Source of the DNA: Mesodorylaimus sp. YZB2_4
Lineage: Eukaryota; Nematoda; Enoplea; Dorylaimida; Dorylaimidae
Direction of reading: 5' to 3'
NCBI GenBank assembly: GCA_030248295.1
Contig: JASANH010000497.1
Coordinates: 186,001 to 250,000 of the forward strand
DNA length: 64,000 nucleotides
Positions 54,641-64,000 of the stretch are shown in pieces; the stretch's first letter is position 1, and each line of letters begins with the position of its first letter. The notes below the pieces were generated by a model. The model did not search any database. It had not been told where the DNA came from and saw only the letters and a list, made by a program, of their open reading frames with translations. A program made the position numbers and the translations under genes.

Positions 54641-57600
54641 CCCAAGGACACCAGGCAGTCATACAGTAAGTTAAAGGCACTCACTGGTGTCTTTATTTTC
54701 TAGCAGCGCTGTCAGGCGCAGGGCAATTTCCCTTGATCTATGGCAATTTTGAGCTGATCTTTTTAGAGCAACTTTTTGGGCGTCTTGAGATTGTGGCATT
54801 TTGCGTTAGCTCTCTCGAGCCGTAAAAATGGTTCTTTTTCAGCTGAACTAAAATTCTGTCGTCCCTTTTTAACCATTGAGGCCAAAAAGGGACGACAGAA
54901 TCCCATTATCATCATTTTACTCCTTCATCCAAGCATACATGCATTTGACAGGGGAGGGGGGACACAGTATTAATTAAAACTTTTACGCGTGATAGGGTCA
55001 CTAGCAAGCACGATCCCGTAAAACAGTCGCAGAAAACACAAAACTCTGTGGACTCAAAATTATGACTTGGAAAAAAACAAATGATGTGGTTCACGCAGTC
55101 TGCTGACATGACGGTCAGATTCTGTGCATAAAACGAGGATTCCCAAATCGCTAAACCCATGGTAAACCTTATAAAATAAAACCAATTTGGCACGTTTACA
55201 GAGCTCATATAATGTGGACCAGCCCGTAGATTCCCATTTCCGCGAGTGTCCCGATTCAGCGAGTGCTTTTTTACTTGCCCCTCAAACGCGGCCGCCGCGA
55301 CTCGAGCGTACCTACTGTAACCGCTCATTTAGTTCATCCGTAAAGTTTTAACGCTGTGCAGAAATTTTCTTTACTCTACTGCTACAATATGCAATAAGAT
55401 CCATCGTTAAATTAGACGACATCATAAATGTTAAAGTGAAAAAAAGACAAAGGAAACTGGCAATAAAGCGTACACAGCTTGTCAGTAGGGCGTCAGTAAG
55501 ACACCGTTTTTTGCTATATTTTGATCGGCCTGATTTTTCTGAACCTTCAAGTCGTCCGTATGACTGTTCAGTCATGTCCGGTATGAGGGCATGGCATAAT
55601 GGTATTCCTACAGGCAACCAAAGTCTTGGTGTTGCTCTTTGAACAGTACACACACGGTACATTACCTTCTTCATTAACGAGGTATACAATTGCTTGAAAT
55701 GCCTTGGACATGTTTCAAATGTACCGTTTGCCACTCAGAATTCTGACTGATGCAAGGCCTTGAGCTGGTTCAAAGAACAAAAGACACAAAAAATTGTCTC
55801 CGCCATTGTACAAAAGCAGTTGATCAGCTAGTGCAATCGGACCATGGTCTTGCGAACCAAAGCGCTGTCTGACGATTCTTCCATGTAAGCGAGCATTCTT
55901 CTCTTCACATTTTTTTGCATCTGTAACAATGCGAGACTCCACCACCAGCCAATTGTGTAAACTTGGTTTTGCAGAATAAATTGTAACGATTTTCCAAAAC
56001 CGAACATTAATGCAAAAGCATGTCTTCCGAATTTGATGATAAGAATTGCGGCACAATAAAATCTTCATTTGCAATAAAGTTAGCCAATAATTGCTTAATC
56101 CATAAGATTTTTGCAAATTAAAGTTTCAACATACTGACAAGCGCAAATTCACTTTACCTATGAAATCTTCACAAGTGTTTTCGAGCTTGAGATAGGTAAA
56201 GTGCTTATGTACCTGCGCGCGTGTGCGCTTGCCACTCGTGCACTCGCGGATATGGGACACTCGCTGAATCGGGACACAATCGACCAGCCTGCCTTTGCCG
56301 AGGCGTCCTCGCGACGCAGTAAAATTATTTAGATACAATGGCGCAGCAAACTTGGACCAGTAATGGGTGCCCAGCTTACACGTACAGTATGTATTTCCCG
56401 CGTTAAATTTTGTTGTCCGCTAAAATGTCTCAAGTCAACCTTTTTAATTATGAAACAAGATAAGACCTGTCATTGGACGCGCCTAAATCCACGGATAAGG
56501 CACCCCTAGAACAGCTGTTGTGACACGTCCTGAATTAGTGTCTCGGCGCTGTCCCAAGTTGCTGTCTAATAGTGCCCTGAATTCGTACTGTGAAACTGGC
56601 CCCAGCTGATTGAGTCTGGTGCTGTTGCATTTGTCCTACTCGTCCAGTCCCCTACCAGCCCAGCTGCATGGACTACTGTGTCCCAGCGTAGTGTGTGTTT
56701 GCGAATGCCATCCATGCGTGGCCTAGCCATCCCTATTTCTTCCCATTCGTTCATATCCAAACTTGGCGTCATTGGAGCGAGGTATTTTGGCTGTACCAGC
56801 CAATTCTAGCCTGGTAAGGCTCCTGTTCTCAAAAGCCAGCATTGCGATTGGTGGGAAAAGATATCGATCATGTGGAGGCAGTTTGAGCAGGAATCGATGT
56901 GTAACCCCCCGCCTGGTAGGCCATGGCGAGTGGGAGAGAGTAATCGATACTCTCCCCTGGCTGGGAAACGTCAACCCCTCGGGTTGATGTTTCAGCCGTA
57001 GCTATAGTCGCAAGACTATCCTGCTCCAGTCGGAGTTTTTGTCCCGCCGACTTCGGTCGGCCGCCTCCCTCCTACGCCTACCAGGCTTGGTTACAGATGT
57101 TATAACGAAATAAATCTACTTTTGATTTTCAATGGGTGTTAGCTTCTCTAGTTTTCCCGAAGCCATCAAAAACAGCTTTGCATATCTTTTTGAGCTTGAA
57201 AAAATTTAGTTTCTTGGACTGCCCGTGAAATTTCACGTAATGCCAGAAAATTGTCAGCTGTAGTGAAATTTCTTGGTAAAATTGCAAACACAGAAGCTTT
57301 GTTGCTGGTGCCGGTTAAGCAAATTTTTTTGTCTGATCAGTGCCAAAGTCAGAGCCAGAAAATTTACAATTCCTCGCAGGTCAACGGTCAGGTCAGAAAG
57401 TTTTTTTAATTCGGTCAAGGTCAAGGTCAGGTCAGAAAAGTTTTTGAGGGGTCGGTCGAGGTCAGGGTGAGGTCAGACAGTGCAAAACCCAGGTCATTAG
57501 AACATTAGTTTGGGTCGAATTGTGAACCATTTTGGGGCCTGGTTTCTAGAATAGACCAACTATGGAGCGGAGAGTGTTCAGATCTGGGAAATCAGAAAGC

Positions 57601-58560
57601 AAAAATCCTTTTCAAAACTTTTTGGAAACAGATCTCTGCAATGGCCAATGTCGATATAGCTGCAAGGGCGAACGACCAGCCCCACTATAGCGTCCACAAC
57701 TGATTTCCGAGGTTGGATCGAGGCCAAATATCGACCACTGCCTCTAAAATCTAGTCTCGGTAACTTTTTGCATTGATTTTGACCTTGCAGTCAACAAACG
57801 CCCGTCGCGAATGGTGCAAACCACGTGCAAACCAGAGCTGGCAGCACACTTGGATCGCCGGTCCCTGATCTGAACCACTTATCGCATAGCAGAAACAATT
57901 GTCTGCTCCAGCACGGTTAAATTGTTTACTAAACAAGATATGCACATATGCGTGCACTACGCAGATTTTGAAAATGGCGGGTTTTGTTATAAGTGGCTAG
58001 ATCGACCTTGCATGGCGATCCAAAAGTTGGATCGTCCATGGTGCCGCGTGTACATTCTCAAAGAAAACAGATAGTAGCTTTCCCTGTTTCATAAATTCCA
58101 ACTCATCACGACTGATGCAGCACATGCAACCAAGTCACGAATTCATCTACTTATGTGACCTGGGGGGACCCTTTGATAGCAGCTAATCTGCTAACGAAGC
58201 TAACAAAGCTTTTGGCGATTGTGAGCTTTCTCAAACAGGAAAATCATTCTCGTCAGAGAAGAAACTCGATCTGTGATTGCCAGCAGCGGCAAGGGAACGA
58301 TATGATTTGAATTTCTGCACTCGAGTCACCTTTAGCCGATGTTTTAGATGACGAGGTGTCGCAGTCTTGCAGGGATTATCCTAGCTCATCCTTGACCTTT
58401 TTTATCCGATAAATCACTGATTGCGGGTGATCAAGCCATTGATTGCATTGATCGCAGTAAATCTTGCTGAATTCGCATGCAGATGGCTTGGTTTTGGGTC
58501 ACTGAGCTCATGACATGATTAAAACGCATCCCGCACTGTCCAAATCGGCGCATTAAGCAA
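54641..58560. other. Gene-poor stretch with repeat fragments
   Basis: Includes a perfect hairpin at 54853-54901; inverted TGTCCCGATTCAGCGAGTG copies at about 55244-55262 (+) and 56247-56265 (-) bracketing minus-strand frames 55348-55734 and 55715-56116 that I cannot assign; a repeat at 56900-57090 (GTAGCTATAGTCGCAAGAC, CTGCTCCAGTCGG) resembling 28735-28815; and an AGGTCA-rich block at 57375-57480. No gene is supported. Confidence 0.5.
54853..54901. repeat. Perfect hairpin, 18-bp stem, 13-nt loop
   Basis: ATTCTGTCGTCCCTTTTT, loop AACCATTGAGGCC, then AAAAAGGGACGACAGAAT. Confidence 0.97.
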
Positions 58561-59328
58561 ATTTCCAAAAAAAGTCCGTTATCGACAACAAACGGTTAGC
58601 CCAGCCACCGTACTCTGACCAAATGGAAGGCGAGACTAGGTTGGCTGGGCTCCCTCGGCGACGCATGCTTGCGAGTACGTTTCTGTGAATGATATAGTAT
58701 CTAATGCATCACGGAATGGCTGCATCCGTACTAATTTCGACGACGCTAGCTGAACTTTTGATGGTGTGCAGTGCGTATCCACCAAATAAAGTATGTCGTG
58801 GTCAGGGCCCAGGATCAACTCATCACAGTGGCGGGCTTGCAGAGCCAGAGGCCACTGTCGTTGTAAAGCGGCATTGTACATGCAGATACGGCATAACTTT
58901 TATGTTGAGCATGCGGGTGATAGTTATGCGAGCTGGAAAGGTGAAATACCCTGGTTCCTGGAGAGGTAAAGTAGCCGCGTATCGACGAGTCATCATGTGC
59001 ACAGGCTTGCGATTGAATAGCTCGTTGTTGAACAAAGCATTGTCGATTAGGGTAGGTGCTGTACTAACAGCTTTGTATATCAGGTACTCTTGCGGAAGTG
59101 CCCTTTTTCGCACGTACCAACCAATCACGCAGTGCTTGTGGCATGTTGCTTCAATGCAGGAGTAGGCAAGAACTTTTTTCCAAGACATACAGTACGAGGC
59201 ATACTTGATCACCACAACCTACAATTGTCGCCGAGGGAGCCCAGCCAACCTAGTCTCGCCTTCCATTTGGTCAGAGTACGGTGGCTGGGCTAACCGTTTG
59301 TTGTCGATAACGGACTTTTTTTGGAAAT
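58561..59328. mobile_element. Element A: 768 bp with identical 102-bp terminal inverted repeats
   Basis: 58561-58662 and 59227-59328 are identical inverted copies; ends ATTTCCAAAAAAAGTCCGTT / AACGGACTTTTTTTGGAAAT. The interior (564 bp) has no recognisable transposase. Ends match element B (62475-63254). Confidence 0.92.
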
Positions 59329-61189
59329 ACCAATACTTTTTCGCGTCTAATTTCCATTGTAAATGTCTAGTGTGATAGGCTCTAATCCATAAAACAGCTA
59401 ACAACGGCTAATAACTCATAAAACAGCGCGTATGCGCCGCACGGCTAACAAATATACTTCACCTGCTGGTGGTATTTGTGCTGAAAACCAGCATAAAAAA
59501 ATTGATTAGCTCGAATCTAAAAATCACACCCCAAAAGAATAATTCGCGCTATGAGAGCTTTCAGAAAAACCATTTCTTTTGTCTGTACCTTCAGTGGTTA
59601 TTGCTGTAGACGTGATTTCAGTACTTCGTCGTCGTCTTCCGTCTTCCCCCCTGGAACAGCAAAACGTGCATTTTGGATCTCGAGAATGGCAGAACCATTT
59701 TGAATGAAATTTTGCATGATCATTGGCCATGGCAAACATAGCTCACTCCTAAAATTTTGTGCATTTTTGTTGGTTTATTGTAGAGTTATGGACGAGCAAA
59801 GTTGCCCGCTTAACATTGCGCGTCTGTGTGGCTGGGCTAAACAGGCAGCTACCGCGCCTGTTGATTTGAAATTTCAATCACCTAAAAATTATCTTCCGTG
59901 CAGCATAATAATCGTGGGTCCTCTACTTCCGCCCATTTTATTCAGCTCTAAATAGGGCCATGAACATACCAAACAGCCCTGTCTGATAGAGAAAAAGACG
60001 CTGAATCGAATGGTATCTAACACTTGAAGACGACCTATTATTGCGCAATACACATAAAAAAAGGCGGGAACTTATCAGGCACCCTGTATTGCACCACATA
60101 TTGCTCCGCGTATCAGGCAATCAAATACACAACCCGAACCATCTCCACAGGCCAAACACCTACTGCACCACCCCTTGAACCTGTGCGGTCTCGGTGGTGC
60201 AGCGCGGGATTTCGAGGTCGTTGGGTGCCAACAAAAAGTTTGCATGGATATGCTAATTAGCGGCTCGCGCAAAGTCCAGATGACGGATGTGGCGAAATGG
60301 AAAGTGGAGTCAAAAAGCTGAAGGCTCTGCATTGATTCTGACTGACCAAAATCCAAACTGAATCTCTGATCATACAGAAGCAATGAGGAGCAGACGACTT
60401 CGATCAAGTACATGGTGAAGAGGCCTCCATGACGTCATTTTATTTGGTTTATACTGGAAGAGTCAACTGTGGAGCAGGTACTTGGTTTGTCTGTGGATAA
60501 GACATGGTCGCGCAACGGTGTGTTCGTATAGGCCCGTCTTTTCCCTGTCTAACTAGCTTGAAAAAATCTTGGTGGCAGGTATATAATTTGGACAGGCGCC
60601 AGCCTCGAAAAATCTTGCATCGTCTAATCAACTGTAAAGATGTGGGTGAAAACGAGAATTGGCCAACAAGAAGCGGCTTTTCGATGCAGGCCCCACGTCT
60701 GGCTGAAGTCAGCTGGAGTAACCTGGTCGCCAGGTCGAATGCGTACGCGCATACGCATTCGACCTGGTGTACGCATATACGCATACGCAAAATGGTTCTC
60801 TGTCCAGAGCGCGTATCCACGGTATTCGGCCCAGCGTCGGGTCGCTCCCGTAGCAGCACATCGATTCCTTTCGCGCGCGGAGCGTTATTTCTCTTTCTAT
60901 TCGTAAGCAGATTTAACAATTTCAACAAAAATTTACTAGCTCGAGACTTTAGGACACGATATTCATTACCGTCGAATTTGTTTTCGATACTAGCGTTTTC
61001 CTTGTATTATTCCCCAATACACCTAAAAATAAAAGTTCAGCCTCTTGATTGCGCAACTTCTCATCATGCAACAATTTATAACATGCGAGATTCAGCGATT
61101 TCAGAAAGAAGAAAAGAAAAGAAAAAGGTGAGACTGAGGTTTTACAGAAATAGTCAAAGAAGATGGCGCATAAGATAGAATCAACTCAC
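59329..61189. other. No gene recognised; near-palindrome at 60730-60767
   Basis: A 16-bp-stem hairpin lies at 60730-60767 (CCAGGTCGAATGCGTA, loop CGCGCA, TACGCATTCGACCTGG). A lone CACGGCTAACAAATA MITE-like end is at 59440. The region 60900-61190 should contain further exons of the minus-strand gene starting at 61262, but I could not join any in phase. Confidence 0.5.
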
Positions 61190-61262
61190 CTTTTTCGGCC
61201 GATTTCTCAATGTTAGCGTTCAAATAGTTCCGAAAGTTTCGCATTTCTTCTTTTCCCGCCAT
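61190..61262 (-). CDS. First exon of an unidentified minus-strand gene
   Basis: Minus strand from 61262: ATG in a GGAGAAATGGCGGG context, 24 codons beginning MAGKEEMRNFRNYLNANIEK and continuing SAEK, then donor GTGAGT at 61189 in phase 1. Strong start context, an amphipathic lysine-rich frame and a consensus donor support it; no downstream exon was confirmed and the family is unknown. Confidence 0.45.
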
Positions 61263-62474
61263 TTCTCCTTCCTACAATCTTCATGAGTGCTTGTTTGAGC
61301 GCTACTGGATAGCTACAGTCGCTAAAGCAATCATGCCGAATTATAAGGTATCTCCAATTCACGGCTTAAAATTCTTCCCCGTCGAAGATCCCAAATTCCA
61401 AATTGACTGCAAAAATAATTACAGCCTATCTTGTGAGATTTTTCTCTATCAAAATATCTATTTCTTTTAGGTCCTTACAACTGAAAATTTTGAGAAAAGC
61501 TTGGAAAAATCTTCGCGTTCCTCCCTCCGGCCGTCGGCCCAGAACTCTTCCCCGCCTATGCTAGCATTTTCACCCTAACCGGCGATTCGGATTTTTATTT
61601 TTTAATACAGATCGCCGATCTACATCGTCCAATTTTTATCTCCGTCCGGCTATTGTCGATTCAGATAGGCGATTTCTTGTTCAGGGGGGAGACGAGGAGG
61701 AGGAGGGGTAACATCAGCCTGGCCAGGTCGCAGGTTAAATTTAGTTTTTCTGAGCTTGCATCTTCAGATCTGCCTTTTGCATTCGTTTTTTCGCTTTAGT
61801 TTCGAAAGTTATTCCAGAAAATAATCACTTTTTTGCTTTTTCCCGTCGCTTCGACTCCAGATTTTATAAAATCGCTCTCCTATCTTGCAAAGCGTGCGAA
61901 AATAAACTTTTTTGGTGTATCATTCTTGAGTTATTGCTCCGAAAGTAGCTGGCTCTGGTGTTTCTGTTTTTTTCATTTTCGGCGCGCAGCTTAGAAACAT
62001 CAACTGAACGGGTTGAGGTGCAGCGCTATTGATTGGCTAGGCTCACTTAGCGCGCTTTCACGAAGATGGGCTGAGGAAAATAGGAGCTAAAAATAACTTA
62101 TAAAACTTGCGGATCCTAAGTATTCAGTTTCAGCTTCTGATGGAATACTCTGAGGATATACGAACGAGTGTAGCGAGTATTACGAATGAGCTTTATTGTT
62201 TTTCATGCCGCCTGTATATCTGAGTACATATGCGAAAAAATGCGCATTTCATGAGCAGGCACGGGTGAGAGTTTCTGACTATGAAATGGTCGATCGATCT
62301 GTAGGCGGTCTTTACGAGTAATTTCATGGGCGCGGGTTAACGTTCCGCTCTATGTTTCTGTTTTAAGAGGTTTGGAAGAAGGTGTATGACAGTCAAGTCG
62401 CTCAATTCTCTCAGTTGTAGGAACAAGTGTTTTGGGCCAAACTATAGTTTCTAGCAAAAAACGAAAAACGGTTT
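61263..62474. promoter_or_regulatory. Possible divergent promoter and unassigned sequence
   Basis: 70 bp upstream of the 61262 start, on the plus strand, is ATGCCGAATTATAAG followed by GTATCT (61333), readable as a tiny first exon or a 45-codon frame to 61470. The remainder, to 62474, shows no gene. Confidence 0.3.
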
Positions 62475-63254
62475 TATTATTTCCAAAAAAGTCTGTTATG
62501 ACAGACTCAAAACTTTTAGGCCAGCCTATGCACACAGTGGAACCAGGGCTTAGGATGGCTGGTCTACTCGGCCACAAGAAAAAGGGAAAGTGCCCCAACA
62601 GGCAGTGCACACACAGCTTGTAATTGCTCGCACACATATACTGTATGTATGTATGCATTGATATGTCAGCATCCAAGCCACAAAGCTTGTGTTCGGTGCA
62701 TGTACTGCTGCTGTTCAGACAGGCTCCCCAAAGGCAGCTGTGCTGTTCCACACAATTAACCTGCACACTGCATGCTAAAGCTGTAGCGCTGGGAGCAAAG
62801 TGATATTGCTTATCGTTACATGCCTAAGCCTCGATGAACACTGTAAAATCTTTCCCCTTCTTCCAACTTTATGTTCATGCTCATGGTTTATCATATCAGT
62901 AATGACACACTCTAGGATAAAAGGGCACATGACACAAAATGATTTACCTGGCCGCGAGTCGAACACTCCCTAGTAATGATACGAGCAAGCGCTACTACGC
63001 ATAGCCCGAGAGTTAGACACTCCTAGCCCACTTTGAGGACCACGAGCACAAGATCGTGTGGCCCTCTACCAGGATCAGTCGTCCTGTTGATATTCATGCA
63101 GAAAAAGCAGCTTCTGCTCAGACATTTTTCCTAAACCGTGGTTGCGCTTAGCAGTGGCCGAGTAGACCAGCCATTCTAAGCCCTGGTTTCACTCTGTGCA
63201 TTGGCTGGTCTAAAAGTTTTGAGTCTGTCATAACAGACTTTTTTGGAAATAATA
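62475..63254. mobile_element. Element B: 780 bp with about 101-bp terminal inverted repeats
   Basis: 62475-62575 and 63154-63254 are inverted copies with about seven differences. Ends TATTATTTCCAAAAAAGTCT match element A after ATTTCCAAAAAA. The inner arm end GGCTGGTCTACTCGGCCAC parallels element A's GGCTGGGCTCCCTCGGCGAC. A tRNA-like B box (GTTCGACTCGCGGCC, minus strand, about 62950) lies inside. Confidence 0.85.
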
Positions 63255-64000
63255 TCCAAGAGCGTTGAACTCGAGCAGGGCTCGAGCGCTGCTCGGCCCT
63301 ATGCAAGAGCGCATACCCGATTTCAGGTATTGGCTCGAAGCCGCTCGTTATCTGGAGTTCCACCGCGCCCCGTCAGCATTGGCCGCGTGGTGGCGCTCCA
63401 GATGCTCTGGAAACAAAATGGGTTGTACGCAACATACAATGCGTATTTTCATGTTAGCGACTTCAACAAAATCAAAAATTATTGCGCGATTTCCGACTTT
63501 GTTGTAGTAGAAGAAAGGGCTACCGTAGTATAACTTCCTTTTTGTACCATATTTTGTATTTATTGCACGTCTTTGTAATCGGGAATGCTTGTCAAATTAT
63601 GTTAGAGGAAGTAGTCGAGTTACTTTAGAAAGTTTACCATAGAGTTCTCTCGCAGTAAGGCTGCAAGTTTACAGCAAAATGCAATAAATTACAGCGATTA
63701 ACTTGGGGTCATTATTTTTGGATTCGGATTTCTTATGTACACGTACATTGTGGAGGTGCGAAAGAATCTGTACTCGTTTCCTCAAAGTGACTGACCTTGA
63801 CATGACTGCTCAGGATTCTCAATGAAGATCCTTCCAAAGCGAGTCCGCGCGCATGCAGGATATGAGGAAAATGCCCATAGTTATAAAACCTGTTTTTTCA
63901 AATAATCGGCCAGCAAAAGAGCTGTTTCAATACAGCGAGTAAGGGACCATAAAATTGTAGCTTCTCAAAGATAGACTAGAAGGTAGTCGAAGAAGCGCAA
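63255..64000. other. No gene recognised to window end
   Basis: Plus-strand open frames 63243-63533 overlap element B's end and show no family signal. AT-rich, with no repeat I can define. Confidence 0.4.

Noticed and set aside
55348-56116. Overlapping minus-strand frames as a transposase gene
   Set aside because: No DDE/D, zinc-finger or other family motif; the flanking inverted TGTCCCGATTCAGCGAGTG copies do not form clear termini.
60449-60928. 159-codon minus-strand frame as exon 2 of the gene starting at 61262
   Set aside because: No acceptor joins it in phase without an impossible 23-nt intron, and it overlaps the hairpin repeat.
61333-61470. Glutathione S-transferase start (MPNYK)
   Set aside because: Five residues match the family's N-terminus by chance; no following GST segment was found.

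Overview
The window is animal nuclear DNA, most likely from an invertebrate. Genes are split by GT-AG introns of about 45 to 75 nt mixed with kilobase introns full of repeats, acceptors are mostly TTTTCAG or TTTTTAG, and the gene set is metazoan (Pol II RPB2, NRF1-like factor, cytosolic SerRS, MED4, PTPN12-class phosphatase, glucose-6-phosphatase, fukutin-like protein, makorin). The acceptor style and the dispersed TTTGAATTTCCCGC motif recall nematodes, but I cannot name the phylum from this window alone.

Layout. 1-5357 (+): 3' part of the RPB2 gene. 6163-15258 (+): seven-exon gene with an NRF1/erect-wing-like segment and zinc-finger-like segments. 15.26-17.2 kb: intergenic minisatellite. 17224-20676 (-): 3' part of a Tyr/Pro-rich tail-anchored membrane protein, with a palindromic minisatellite and a triplicated exon end inside one intron. 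22.99-25.31 kb (-): a decayed type I membrane-protein gene. 26270-31759 (-): seryl-tRNA synthetase, 12 exons. 32.16-33.40 kb: large foldback element. 33699-36060 (-): MED4. 36813-41009 (+): protein tyrosine phosphatase, 15 exons. 41304-42741 (-): glucose-6-phosphatase. 43262-43942 (-): LicD/fukutin-like membrane protein. 44454-48644 (+): makorin E3 ligase. 48.6-64 kb: gene-poor and transposon-rich, with two inverted copies of an RT-deleted non-LTR retroelement, two elements with about 100-bp terminal inverted repeats, several hairpins, and one supported first exon (61190-61262, -).

The genes are unrelated housekeeping and signalling genes, not a pathway cluster. Head-to-head pairs MED4/PTP (752 bp apart) and fukutin-like/makorin (511 bp apart) may share promoter regions; PTP and G6Pase are convergent, 294 bp apart. 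Exon phases were checked at every junction and close arithmetically for all intact genes except one SerRS junction.

The novelty is mostly in the non-coding DNA: a retroelement family that kept its endonuclease and the last residues of its RT ORF but lost the RT between them; foldback elements carrying tandem arrays; a minisatellite whose every unit is an 18-bp perfect palindrome; paired-TIR elements with shared ends; and short palindromic motifs scattered through introns of several genes.
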